Of a DNA stretch of 64,000 nucleotides, positions 44,394 to 52,603 are shown piece after piece; the stretch's first letter is position 1, and the number at the start of each line of letters is the position of its first letter. The notes below the pieces were generated by a model that was not told where the DNA came from, made no database searches, and was given only the letters and a program-made list of their open reading frames with translations. A program made the position numbers and the translations under genes. Origin of the DNA: Parapedobacter defluvii (lineage in GTDB: Bacteria > Bacteroidota > Bacteroidia > Sphingobacteriales > Sphingobacteriaceae); the NCBI RefSeq assembly GCF_014642075.1, contig NZ_BMIK01000007.1:168753-232752 (forward strand), written 5' to 3'.

Positions 44394-45548
44394 ATGAAGA
44401 AGAAAAAACATATCCTTTTGATGGCCGGGTTGCTAGGCTTCCTACTCTTTACAGCATCCTGCAGTGATAAATCCACAAAGCCTGCGGATGAGGGGGATCC
44501 TTCGGATCCATCCGGTCAGTTTGATGAGTCGGGACTGACCCGGCAGGAGAACGACGGATCGTGGGACAGCTCCGTCATTGTGTACCGGGATGATACCTAT
44601 GACCATTACTTTACCCGTTTTGAAGGGTTTACAGGGGCGGATGCTGCATATTCCACCTTGCTTCCAAACGGCGATATTTTCTGGTCGTTCGGTGATTCCT
44701 GGTTTGGGAAAGTAAGCGCAAACCGAAGCCGCGACGCCACTACTTCCTTTTTTGTACGGAATGCAGCCATGGTACAGCATGGGGAATGTTTCGATTGTTT
44801 TTCGGCATTAAATGACCATGGACCGCAATCAGCAAAGACACTTTTGCTGCACAAACAGGATCCCGACCATTGGTACTGGCCGTATGATGCGACCGTCCAC
44901 GACAATAAGCTGCATTTCCTGATCAGCCATGTGACTAAGACGGAGGAGGGCGGAATGTGGGGTTTCAAAACAGTGGGGTCAGACCTAGCAATTTTTTCCT
45001 TACCGGAGCTGTCGCTGGACACGATCATCGCCGACAAATACAAGGGGGAGGCTACTTTCGGCTCCTGTCTGTTGGAAGATGGCGACTATACCTACATTTA
45101 CGGAACGGTATCGGGGTATCTATCAAAGCGGGTCAGCATTGCCCGTGCACCCCAAGGGGATTTAACAGCCGACTGGGAATTCTGGAACGGTACAGGGTGG
45201 CAGTCTTCACCCAGCGACTACACAATGCCCGACCTGGATGCATCCGATCAGTTCAGTGTTTTTAAGGTGGGTGATACCTATTACCTATTTACCCAGGAAA
45301 TTCTTTTTGGGACGCGCTTATTCCTGTATGAGGGCGACAGTCCCTCGGGTCCATTTACAAACAAGCGGATACTATACAACATCCCTACTCAGTTTCCCGA
45401 AACGTTTACGTACAATGCATTGGTTCATCCGGAACTTTCAAAACAAGGGGAATTGGTTATTTCGTATTGCATCAACACAAATAACTTTCAAGACCAATTC
45501 ACCAACGCCGACACCTACCGGCCCTATTTTTTACGGATACGGTATTGA
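44394..45548 (+). CDS. Lipoprotein five-bladed-propeller-like protein, copy 2
   Basis: A 384-residue lipoprotein starting at ATG 44394 (a GTG lies one codon earlier). The lipobox is FTASCSDKSTKP, followed by an Asp/Ser/Pro-rich linker. It shares the blade pattern of the gene at 42042: IFWSFGDSWFGKV, HWYWPYDATVHDNKLHFL, GDYTYIYGTVSG, DQFSVFKVGDTYYLFTQ, YNALVHPEL and the final TYRPYFLRIRY. The paralogue is secreted but lacks a lipid anchor at this position, so the two probably differ in location. It converges with metZ across two bases. Confidence 0.7.
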   Translation: MKKKKHILLMAGLLGFLLFTASCSDKSTKPADEGDPSDPSGQFDESGLTRQENDGSWDSSVIVYRDDTYDHYFTRFEGFTGADAAYSTLLPNGDIFWSFGDSWFGKVSANRSRDATTSFFVRNAAMVQHGECFDCFSALNDHGPQSAKTLLLHKQDPDHWYWPYDATVHDNKLHFLISHVTKTEEGGMWGFKTVGSDLAIFSLPELSLDTIIADKYKGEATFGSCLLEDGDYTYIYGTVSGYLSKRVSIARAPQGDLTADWEFWNGTGWQSSPSDYTMPDLDASDQFSVFKVGDTYYLFTQEILFGTRLFLYEGDSPSGPFTNKRILYNIPTQFPETFTYNALVHPELSKQGELVISYCINTNNFQDQFTNADTYRPYFLRIRY

Positions 45549-45550
45549 GT

Positions 45551-46717
45551 TTAAGCGTTGTCCAACGCCCGCGTAATGTCGGCAATGATATCTTCCACAT
45601 CTTCCAATCCCACGGATATCCGTATGCTGCCGGGCTGTATACCAAGCTGCAAACGTTCTGTCTCCGTTAACTTGGAATGGGTGGTAGATGCCGGATGTGT
45701 GGCAATGGTACGTGAATCCCCCAAATTAGACGTAATACGGATCATTTCCAACGCATCGAGGAATCGCTTGGCACGATCGAACCCGCCTTTGATGACAAAG
45801 GTGACGACACCTCCCCCTGCTTTCATCTGCTTTTTGGCCAATTCGTATTGGGGATGGGAAGGCAGATAGGGATAGCGTACGGATTCTACTTCGGCATGCG
45901 CCTCCAGCGCCTCGGCTACACGCAGCGCGTTGCTGCTATGGCGGTCCATCCGCAGCCCCAATGTTTCCAAGCTTTTGGAAAGCACCCACGCGTTGAACGG
46001 TGACAACGACGGACCCGTGTTCCGTATGAAAAACATCAGCTCATCGATCAGCGCTTGTTTTCCGACCACAATGCCACCCAGTACGCGGCCCTGGCCATCC
46101 ATGTATTTGGTCGCCGAGTGGCTCACCAAATCAAATCCGTATTGAATGGGCTTTTGCAGATAAGGCGTGGCAAAACAGTTGTCCACATTTAGAATGATAT
46201 CGGGGTATTTTTCTTTGAATGTACCCAACCACTCCAAATCGACCAACTCCAATCCCGGATTAGAAGGAGTTTCCAGAAAAATCATCCGTGTATTGGGCTG
46301 GATGGCCTTTTCCCAATCTTCCGGCTTGGAAGCCTCCACATAGGTCGAGGTAATTCCCCAACGGGGAAACAGTTTGGTAAACAGCTGATGCGTAGAGCCG
46401 AATATCGCCCGGCAGGACACAATGTGATCACCGCTTTTAAGCAAGGCTGCAAAAGAAGCGAACACGGCGGCCATTCCCGAAGAAAAAGCCAAACCTGCCT
46501 CCGCACCTTCCATGGCGCAGACTTTGTTGATAAACTCCGTTGTGTTGGGATTGGAATACCGGGAATATACGTTACCTGTTTCTTCCTCGGCAAAGATGGC
46601 CCGTCCCTGTTCGGCACTATCAAAAATGAAGCTGGAAGTTAAATAAAGCGGTACGGCATGTTCCCGGTAGGGAGTACGGTCGGCCTGCTCCCGGATGGCC
46701 TTTGTCTGTTCGTTCAT
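45551..46717 (-). CDS. metZ: O-succinylhomoserine sulfhydrylase-type PLP enzyme
   Basis: The start is the ATG ending at 46717 (MNEQTKAIREQADRTPYREH); the open frame extends 16 residues further without family match. This 388-residue enzyme of the Cys/Met PLP family makes homocysteine from activated homoserine and sulfide. Motifs: ASFAAL and FSSGMAAV near residue 85, DNCFATPYLQ, and the PLP Lys in VSHSATKYMDGQGRVLGG. MetZ, cystathionine gamma-synthase and methionine gamma-lyase are close; the MDGQGRVLGG form favours MetZ. Confidence 0.85.
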   Translation of the reverse strand: MNEQTKAIREQADRTPYREHAVPLYLTSSFIFDSAEQGRAIFAEEETGNVYSRYSNPNTTEFINKVCAMEGAEAGLAFSSGMAAVFASFAALLKSGDHIVSCRAIFGSTHQLFTKLFPRWGITSTYVEASKPEDWEKAIQPNTRMIFLETPSNPGLELVDLEWLGTFKEKYPDIILNVDNCFATPYLQKPIQYGFDLVSHSATKYMDGQGRVLGGIVVGKQALIDELMFFIRNTGPSLSPFNAWVLSKSLETLGLRMDRHSSNALRVAEALEAHAEVESVRYPYLPSHPQYELAKKQMKAGGGVVTFVIKGGFDRAKRFLDALEMIRITSNLGDSRTIATHPASTTHSKLTETERLQLGIQPGSIRISVGLEDVEDIIADITRALDNA

Positions 46718-46781
46718 GTCCAATTTTCGTCGGACAAAATTAGCCAAAGTCGCGGGGATATGCAAATCGGATGAAGTCCAG

Positions 46782-47216
46782 CTATGCCCTCTTTTCCCGC
46801 ATCTGATGATCCAGTGAATACGGCCCCGATCCGATCACAAAAAACACAAGTAACAGGACCAGAACCACAAGCGAAATCCACAGTTCGGAATTGAGGAATG
46901 AAAGCCCACGCGTAATATTAACAAGAAATACCGCCCCGATCAGTACAGGCAGTTGAAAGCCGACAGCGACACGCGTGAGTAATCCGAGGGCAATCAAAAT
47001 CCCTCCTACCAAATGCGCAAAGGCAATGTAATGCACAATTCCCCACGTATAAATCTGGACCGGGGTTTGTTCGATAAGCTGTCGTAACGATTCAGTATCG
47101 GCAAGAAACGTGACTCCTTTAAGGAATATAACAATACCCAATGCGATGCGGAGTACGTCCAACCACCGGGGATGATGGGTGTCTCCCCAATGTTCGATTC
47201 GTTCGATGACATTCAT
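46782..47216 (-). CDS. DoxX-family membrane protein
   Basis: A 144-residue protein with four membrane segments: VLRIALGIVIFLKGVTFLAD, IVHYIAFAHLVGGILIALGL and two more. DoxX proteins are associated with thiosulfate/quinone redox or oxidative-stress complexes in some bacteria. The ATG ending at 47216 has a strong Shine-Dalgarno (AAAGGAGG, about nine bases upstream). It lies 64 bases upstream of metZ in the same direction. Confidence 0.85.
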   Translation of the reverse strand: MNVIERIEHWGDTHHPRWLDVLRIALGIVIFLKGVTFLADTESLRQLIEQTPVQIYTWGIVHYIAFAHLVGGILIALGLLTRVAVGFQLPVLIGAVFLVNITRGLSFLNSELWISLVVLVLLLVFFVIGSGPYSLDHQMREKRA

Positions 47217-47255
47217 AAGCTAACCTCCTTTCAGGTTAAATTGGCAATTATGTAT

Positions 47256-47267
47256 GTTAACGTTAAC
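47256..47267. promoter_or_regulatory. 12-bp palindrome upstream of the DoxX gene
   Basis: GTTAACGTTAAC is both a perfect palindrome and a tandem direct repeat. It lies 40-51 bases upstream of the start codon, where a repressor or activator could act. No regulator is assigned. Confidence 0.35.
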
Positions 47268-47327
47268 TGATGTTCATGAAAAATATGAATGCTTCAAGCG
47301 CTACATAATCTAGGGATTAAACAAAAA

Positions 47328-47355
47328 AGCCCGTCTTTTTGTTTGAAGACAGGCT
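47328..47355 (-). terminator. Terminator downstream of pdhB
   Basis: AGCCCGTCTT (47328-47337) and AAGACAGGCT (47346-47355) form a stem with one C-A mismatch. On the minus strand the hairpin is followed by TTTTTTGTTT, so it ends pdhB transcription. The other strand also has a T-run and may terminate too. Confidence 0.75.
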
Positions 47356-47387
47356 CATTATTTTTTTTAAATCGAACGTTGTGTCGT

Positions 47388-48374
47388 CTACTTTTTTATG
47401 TACATCACTTCCTTTACTGCCTTCACTACCCGCTCTAGGCTGGGTAATGCGGCTTGTAATAGGGTAGGTGCGTAAGGCAATGGAACGTCTGCGGAAGTAA
47501 TCCGTACAACGGGGGCATCTAAATAATCAAATGCATCGCGTTGCACTTTGTAGGCAATCTCTGAAGAAATTGAGGCCAAGGGCCATGCTTCTTCCACGAT
47601 GACCAGCCGATTGGTCTTTTTTACCGAATTGATAATTGCGCCGTAGTCAATGGGTCGCACGGTGCGCAGGTTAATGAGATCCACGTCTATTCCTTCTTTG
47701 GTTAACTCTTCCACGGCGGGTTGTACCACCCGGGGCAGCATTTTTCCAAACGTCACCACCGTAACATCCTTGCCTTCCTTCACCGTCTGAGCTTTCCCCA
47801 ATTCAAGGTAATATTCCTCTTCCGGAACCTCTCCTTTATCCCCATACATCACTTCTGATTCCATGAAAATGACCGGATCCGGATCAAGAATGGCTTGTTT
47901 CAGTAATCCCTTCGCATCGTAAGGATTCGCGGGGACCACTACCTTGAGCCCGGGCGTATTGGCATACCAGTTTTCAAAATTTTGGGAGTGTTGGGCGGCC
48001 AATTGACCTGCATTGCCGGTAGGGCCACGGAATACCATCGGAATGGGGAATTGTCCTCCACTCATGGAATACATTTTGGCAGCGGAATTGATTACCTGAT
48101 CAATGGCAACCAATGAGAAATTGAACGTCATGAACTCGATGATTGGTTTTAAACCGTTCATGGCGGCTCCGATGCCGATGCCCGCAAACCCAAGCTCGGC
48201 AATGGGTGTGTCAATTATCCGTTTGGGACCAAACTCATCCAACATGCCTTGGCTGACTTTGTATGCCCCATTGTACTCCGCCACTTCCTCTCCCATCAAG
48301 AAAATCTTCTCATCCTTGCGCATTTCTTCGCTCATGGCTTCGCGAAGTGCTTCTCTGAATTGTATTTCTCTCAT
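47388..48374 (-). CDS. pdhB: Pyruvate dehydrogenase E1 beta subunit
   Basis: The ATG ending at 48374 gives the typical MREIQFREALREAMSEEMRKD start; 328 residues. The transketolase-like pyrimidine domain (FLMGEEVAEYNGAYKVSQGML) and C-terminal domain are intact. With PdhA it forms the TPP-dependent E1 of the pyruvate dehydrogenase complex. The alpha subunit and E2 are at 58950-61670, so the beta gene is separated from its partners by 11 kb. It has its own terminator. Confidence 0.93.
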   Translation of the reverse strand: MREIQFREALREAMSEEMRKDEKIFLMGEEVAEYNGAYKVSQGMLDEFGPKRIIDTPIAELGFAGIGIGAAMNGLKPIIEFMTFNFSLVAIDQVINSAAKMYSMSGGQFPIPMVFRGPTGNAGQLAAQHSQNFENWYANTPGLKVVVPANPYDAKGLLKQAILDPDPVIFMESEVMYGDKGEVPEEEYYLELGKAQTVKEGKDVTVVTFGKMLPRVVQPAVEELTKEGIDVDLINLRTVRPIDYGAIINSVKKTNRLVIVEEAWPLASISSEIAYKVQRDAFDYLDAPVVRITSADVPLPYAPTLLQAALPSLERVVKAVKEVMYIKK

Positions 48375-48474
48375 CCGTTGTGTTCCTGTCACTATTTTTC
48401 CAGCACGCAAACCTACTATAAATTATTGATATTTTAACCACCTGTCCATGTCAAATTTTTGTGTTTTAACGCTG

Positions 48475-49086
48475 CTATGGGTTGAAAAATGCCCGCAACC
48501 AGCTGTTGAGATTTTCGATCGCCCGCGGAATTTCCCAACTGGCTTTGTTGCGGCGCTCGACGTAATTTGAAATGGCACGCACCTGGATGGCTGGTATACC
48601 CGCCTGATGGGCGGCATAGAACACGGCGGCCCCTTCCATGCTTTCCATTTGTGGCTTCAGCCGCCGCACGGTTTCCGCAATCGCCGCCGCATTGCCGTGT
48701 ACTTTGTTAACGGTAATACTCCGGCATTTTGGCAGGCTGTTGAGCGCCTGATACCCCTGAGAAATCCCTTCAAAGGTATGCTGCCCTAGCCCTAACTGAT
48801 CACTGTCCAGAAAATCATCCCCGTCTTCGGCACCCAATTCGGCAAAGGTATCCTGGTAAATACATACTACGTCGCCCAGTGGAATCGAACGGTCAAAACT
48901 GCCCGCGATGCCGACATTGAGCAACAGATCATACCGGGCGGTAGCCAGTTTTTTTCCCAACGCGAAAGCGGTGGCCACCATCCCCACACCGGTTACCAAT
49001 ACCTCCGTTTCGCTATCCTGCTGTTCCGGTAATTTAAGAAAAGGACCGATTTCGCTTTCGGTAGCTGCTATCAGCAATGTGTTCAT
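48475..49086 (-). CDS. mqnB: Futalosine hydrolase
   Basis: The start is the ATG ending at 49086 (MNTLLIAATESEIGPF). This 203-residue nucleosidase of the MTA/SAH family has VLVTGVGMVATAFALG, LLLNVGIAGSFD, the catalytic-pocket motif MESMEGAAVFYAAHQAG and the late ISNYVERRNKASW characteristic of MqnB. It removes hypoxanthine from futalosine in the alternative menaquinone pathway. The amidohydrolase at 18455 could be the previous step. It is divergent from lpxK. Confidence 0.88.
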   Translation of the reverse strand: MNTLLIAATESEIGPFLKLPEQQDSETEVLVTGVGMVATAFALGKKLATARYDLLLNVGIAGSFDRSIPLGDVVCIYQDTFAELGAEDGDDFLDSDQLGLGQHTFEGISQGYQALNSLPKCRSITVNKVHGNAAAIAETVRRLKPQMESMEGAAVFYAAHQAGIPAIQVRAISNYVERRNKASWEIPRAIENLNSWLRAFFNP

Positions 49087-49128
49087 CCGCTTTTGACGAC
49101 TAATATACAAAAATCAACACATTTTAGC

Positions 49129-49136
49129 TAAGTTTG
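49129..49136 (+). promoter_or_regulatory. -7 element of lpxK, leaderless geometry
   Basis: TAAGTTTG ends six bases before the ATG at 49143, so the transcript probably starts within a few bases of the start codon. The -33 box is weak. Confidence 0.5.
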
Positions 49137-49142
49137 CTAACC

Positions 49143-50213
49143 ATGGTTTACATTCGAGCGCTGCTGTTGCCCTTCTCATTGCTGTATGGATTGGCTGTAT
49201 GGATTCGCAACCGACTTTACGATTGGGGATGGATGAAAGCCACGGTATTTAACAAGCCTGTCATCGTGGTTGGCAACCTCGCTGTTGGTGGCACGGGGAA
49301 AAGCCCCATGACAGAGTACTTGGTCAGGTTACTGAATGGCCGGTACCGGGTAGCCACCTTAAGCCGAGGGTATGGACGTCAGACCCGTGGTTTTTTGGAA
49401 GTGCACGCGGATAGCACGGCGGAGCAATGTGGCGATGAGCCCCTTCAGTTTAAACGCAAGTTCCCGCATGTTGCGGTAGCGGTAGACGAAAATCGCGTCC
49501 ACGGCGTACGTCGGTTGTTTCAAGGAGGCCATGAGGTCATCCTATTGGATGATGCATATCAACACCGGGCATTACGCCCGGGTTTCGCGATCCTGCTTTT
49601 TGACTACCGGTCTATGGACCAACCCAAGTGGCTCCTACCGGCAGGCAACTACCGCGACAGTTTCGGAGAACGCCGCCGCGCCGACCTGGTAATCGTCACC
49701 AAAACACCTCCCACAGCAACCGAAGCAGCAAAAGAACGGATCCGCCGTTCTCTTGACACAGGCCGGCAGATACCCGTGCTGTTTTCTGCCATCCACTACG
49801 GGCCGCTCGTCCCTTTATCACCGGATAGGCACCCAAAGGAAGCTAGACTAAGCAGGGACCATACGGTACTGCTTGTGACCGGCATCGCCAACCCCACATC
49901 GCTATGCGATTACCTCCAAAACCGGGTAAAGAAGATGATACACCTCCGTTATCCAGACCATCATCCGTACACACCCGAAACCCTGCAAACGATTACGAGT
50001 CGGTTCCACGGGATCGGTAATCCATCTAAATTCATTGTCACCACCGAGAAAGACGCTCAAAGACTGCTTACGCCTGCACTTGCTACACAGCTGACTGATT
50101 TACCGATTTATATCATACCCATCCAAGCGCAGTTTAGCGAACCCGATGAACGAATCTTCCAGCGGATGATCTTACAGTATTGTGCCATCACCTTAGGCAC
50201 GGATCCGGTTTAA
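49143..50213 (+). CDS. lpxK: Tetraacyldisaccharide 4'-kinase (lipid A synthesis)
   Basis: The ATG at 49143 is preferred over the TTG at 49134 because the TTG lies inside the -7 box. The 356-residue membrane-anchored kinase has N-terminal hydrophobic helix (IRALLLPFSLLYGLAVWI), Walker A VVGNLAVGGTGKSPMTEYL, YGRQTRGFL and LDDAYQHRALRPGFAILL. It phosphorylates the disaccharide precursor to form lipid IVA. A Crp/Fnr regulator gene follows after 16 bases but has its own promoter. Confidence 0.95.
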   Translation: MVYIRALLLPFSLLYGLAVWIRNRLYDWGWMKATVFNKPVIVVGNLAVGGTGKSPMTEYLVRLLNGRYRVATLSRGYGRQTRGFLEVHADSTAEQCGDEPLQFKRKFPHVAVAVDENRVHGVRRLFQGGHEVILLDDAYQHRALRPGFAILLFDYRSMDQPKWLLPAGNYRDSFGERRRADLVIVTKTPPTATEAAKERIRRSLDTGRQIPVLFSAIHYGPLVPLSPDRHPKEARLSRDHTVLLVTGIANPTSLCDYLQNRVKKMIHLRYPDHHPYTPETLQTITSRFHGIGNPSKFIVTTEKDAQRLLTPALATQLTDLPIYIIPIQAQFSEPDERIFQRMILQYCAITLGTDPV

Positions 50214-50218
50214 ATCGT

Positions 50219-50226
50219 TAGCTTTG
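50219..50226 (+). promoter_or_regulatory. -7 element of the Crp/Fnr gene, leaderless geometry
   Basis: TAGCTTTG, a perfect -7 element, ends three bases before the ATG at 50230. It also overlaps the TTG at 50224, which argues that the ATG is the true start. Confidence 0.5.
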
Positions 50227-50229
50227 AAG

Positions 50230-50844
50230 ATGGCAAAGAAAGACCCTACGGCATCTGTGGATACACTGCTCCAAACAATCCGGAGGCACCACCGGTTGAC
50301 GGAACAGGAAACACAAGTAATCGGCACATATTTTAGACGGGATCTGTTCAAACGGAAGTCCACGTTGTTGCAGGCGGGGCAAACGGCTCATCGTGTATAT
50401 TTCGTAGTGAGTGGCATCCTACACATGTATTATACGGATGAACGGGGGCAACCGTATTCATGCAATTTTTTCATGCCGGGCGAACTAGCTACCGATTTGG
50501 AAAGTTTTTCCAAGCAACTACCTGCGGGAAACGCTATCGAAACATTGACCGCTGCGGAGTGCCTCAGCATTTCCTGCAAAGAGACGGTGTCACTCATGCA
50601 AGAGTCACCCGCATTCAACAAGTATGTGATGGGCGTCATAGAAACGATCGCGATGCATAACATCAATCGGACAAAAGATCTGCTTAGCCTTCAACCTGAA
50701 ATGCGCTACCAAAAACTTTTGGCCACACGCCCCGATATCATCCGAGCGGTACCGCAGAAGTACATTGCCCGCTTTCTCGGAATCAGTCCGGAGAGCCTCA
50801 GCCGCATTCGTAGCCGCATCGTCACGTTGCCTGCATCCCACTGA
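50230..50844 (+). CDS. Crp/Fnr-family transcriptional regulator
   Basis: A 204-residue regulator. The cyclic-nucleotide-type sensor fold spans residues 20-140 (LLQAGQTAHRVYFVVSGILHMYY, NFFMPGELATD). No Fe-S cysteine cluster or clear cAMP-binding Arg-Ser pair is visible, so the ligand is unknown. The C-terminal helix-turn-helix is degenerate-looking but present (IRAVPQKYIARFLGISPESLSRIR). A perfect TTGAC-N4-GTCAA site lies directly after the gene, in front of the epimerase-like gene it may control. Confidence 0.9.
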   Translation: MAKKDPTASVDTLLQTIRRHHRLTEQETQVIGTYFRRDLFKRKSTLLQAGQTAHRVYFVVSGILHMYYTDERGQPYSCNFFMPGELATDLESFSKQLPAGNAIETLTAAECLSISCKETVSLMQESPAFNKYVMGVIETIAMHNINRTKDLLSLQPEMRYQKLLATRPDIIRAVPQKYIARFLGISPESLSRIRSRIVTLPASH

Positions 50845-50848
50845 TTTC

Positions 50849-50862
50849 TTGACGTTCGTCAA
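50849..50862. promoter_or_regulatory. FNR/CRP-type operator
   Basis: TTGACG-TT-CGTCAA: arms of six, spacer two, equal to the TTGAC-N4-GTCAA pattern of Fnr-like sites. It is centred about 41 bases upstream of the start predicted from CAGTTTTG at 50885-50892, the position typical of class II activation. The adjacent gene encodes a Crp/Fnr protein. Confidence 0.6.
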
Positions 50863-50903
50863 TTTTTTTTCAAATTATTCTTGCCAGTTTTGTTCTGACA
50901 AAA

Positions 50904-51842
50904 ATGACGACTATGCATACCATATTGGGAGCTGGAGGAGCAATCGGTACTCCGCTGGCCAAAAACCTGAAAGAAATCCACGGAAAACGGGTACGTATCG
51001 TGGGACGGAAACCGGAAAAAGTAAACCCCGATGACGAACTGTTTGTCGCCGATCTGTTGGACGCCGATGCGGTGCATCGTGCGGTAGCGGGATCGGCGGT
51101 GGCCTACTTATGTGTGGGACTACCTTATAAAGCCAAATTATGGGCGCGGGAATGGCCCCGCTTGATGCAGCATGTATTGGATGCCTGCAAGGCACATGGC
51201 ACCAAATTGGTTTTTGTAGACAACGTATACATGTATGCACCGGAGGCATTACCCCACATGACCGAAAGATCGGTCATCAAACCGACAAGCAAAAAAGGCA
51301 GGGTACGTAAGCAGGTGGTCGATATGCTGTTGGGGGCTGTAAACCGAGGTGAGCTACAGGCTCTCATTGCCCGATCGGCTGATTTCTACGGACCGGATAT
51401 CCGCAACAGCATCCTGCTTGAATTGGTCTACAAGAATCTCAAAAAAGGAAGGCAGGCATTATGGCTGTGTGACGCCACCAAAACACACAGCTTCACCTAC
51501 ACGCCCGATGCAGGAAAGGCAATCGCGGTATTGGGAAACCGTGATGAAGCCTACAATCGGGTATGGCACCTACCTACGGCCCATGACAAACTCACCGGAT
51601 CGGATTGGGTCAGGCTGTTTGCCGAAAAACTTCAGGTCAAACCAAAGTTGTTTGTCCTGAAGCGGTGGCTACTGAAGCTTGCAGGTTTGGTGGTCCTTTT
51701 TATGCGTGAGGTGGAGGAAACGAGCTACCAATACCAATGCGATTATTTTTTTGATAGCAGCGATATCGAACAAACTTTCGGACTAACAGCGACCCCCATC
51801 ACACAGGCCCTGTCGGAAATTGTTACATCGGAACCTCGGTGA
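50904..51842 (+). CDS. NAD-dependent epimerase/dehydratase-like protein
   Basis: A 312-residue extended-SDR protein: the nucleotide-binding loop ILGAGGAIGTPLAKNL, AYLCVGLPYKAKLW, KLVFVDNVYMYAPEA and the ARSADFYGPDIRNS segment. The Tyr-x3-Lys active site is not in its usual form, so it may be an atypical (NmrA-like or oxidoreductase) member. A second ATG at 50913 is possible. It is likely the target of the neighbouring Crp/Fnr protein. Confidence 0.82.
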   Translation: MTTMHTILGAGGAIGTPLAKNLKEIHGKRVRIVGRKPEKVNPDDELFVADLLDADAVHRAVAGSAVAYLCVGLPYKAKLWAREWPRLMQHVLDACKAHGTKLVFVDNVYMYAPEALPHMTERSVIKPTSKKGRVRKQVVDMLLGAVNRGELQALIARSADFYGPDIRNSILLELVYKNLKKGRQALWLCDATKTHSFTYTPDAGKAIAVLGNRDEAYNRVWHLPTAHDKLTGSDWVRLFAEKLQVKPKLFVLKRWLLKLAGLVVLFMREVEETSYQYQCDYFFDSSDIEQTFGLTATPITQALSEIVTSEPR

Positions 51843-51857
51843 TTTCCGAATAAAGGC

Positions 51858-51865
51858 TATTTTTG
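51858..51865 (+). promoter_or_regulatory. -7 element in front of a 20-codon ORF
   Basis: TATTTTTG is a perfect -7 element. It ends five bases before the ATG at 51871 and about 90 bases before the nucleotidase gene. The -33 region is weak. Confidence 0.45.
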
Positions 51866-51870
51866 TCCCT

Positions 51871-51933
51871 ATGAAACCTGCCATGTCAGCGCCTACACAA
51901 AAGGCGATGAAAATACAGGTTCCATTAGGCTAA
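51871..51933 (+). CDS. Possible leaderless 20-codon leader peptide
   Basis: A 20-residue ORF (MKPAMSAPTQKAMKIQVPLG) whose ATG is five bases from a perfect -7 element, exactly where transcription should begin. It stops 20 bases before the nucleotidase start and could be a leader peptide, a small protein, or chance. No homologue is recognised. Confidence 0.3.
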   Translation: MKPAMSAPTQKAMKIQVPLG

Positions 51934-51953
51934 TAAAGAATAATTATTTTCTA

Positions 51954-52493
51954 ATGAATATAAGTGACGAAAAGCCCCGTTTGGTTATCGATATGGATGA
52001 GGTTTTGGCCGATACCCTGCAGAAATTTCTGACCCTTTATAACCGCGATTACGGAATCGCAATGGACATCCGCCAGGCGCCTGGAAAGGAACTGCATGAA
52101 AATCTTCCGGAACATCTTAACGGTCAATGGAAAATTTATGCCCACCAAAAGGGGTTCTTCAAAGACATCCCGCCGATGCCTGGTGCCATCGAAACCGTAA
52201 AAGCACTACAGGACCGCTATAACATCTATGTGGTATCGGCTGCGATCGAATTCCGGAATTCATTGGAGGATAAGTTGGATTGGCTGGCCCAACATTTTCC
52301 GTTTATTCCCTGGACCAACATTGCGTTTACAGGAGATAAAATCGTTGCGGCTGATATCATGATTGATGACCGCATAAAGAACCTAGCCCATTTTTCCGGA
52401 CGGAAGCTGCTTTTTTCTTCGCCTCATAATTTACTTATTACCGCATACGAGCGGGTAAACAACTGGCAAGAAGTAGCCGAATTGTTACTTTAG
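51954..52493 (+). CDS. HAD-family 5'(3')-deoxyribonucleotidase-like protein
   Basis: A 179-residue HAD phosphatase. Motif I is VIDMDEVLADTLQ with the nucleophile and acid Asp pair; the C-terminal motif is IAFTGDKIVAADIMIDDRIKN. It resembles the NT5C type that dephosphorylates deoxynucleoside 5'- or 3'-monophosphates in the cytoplasm. A tiny ORF with its own promoter element precedes it. Confidence 0.85.
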   Translation: MNISDEKPRLVIDMDEVLADTLQKFLTLYNRDYGIAMDIRQAPGKELHENLPEHLNGQWKIYAHQKGFFKDIPPMPGAIETVKALQDRYNIYVVSAAIEFRNSLEDKLDWLAQHFPFIPWTNIAFTGDKIVAADIMIDDRIKNLAHFSGRKLLFSSPHNLLITAYERVNNWQEVAELLL

Positions 52494-52537
52494 GCACACT
52501 TAAACCTCCTCGTTCGCCACCCGTCTTATACGTGGGT

Positions 52538-52565
52538 TTGTTTACCAAAGGAAATGTGTAAACAA
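52538..52565. promoter_or_regulatory. Inverted repeat upstream of the Spy-like gene
   Basis: TTGTTTAC and GTAAACAA, perfect 8-base arms with 12 bases between, 39-66 bases upstream of the ATG at 52604. This spacing suits a dimeric regulator site, but no protein is assigned. Confidence 0.4.
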
Positions 52566-52603
52566 TGCTTGCAAGTTTAGTTTCATTACCAAAAAAATAT
52601 GCA

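Noticed and set aside
47328..47355. Operator interpretation of the inverted repeat after pdhB
   Set aside because: The stem with T-runs on both sides fits a terminator better.
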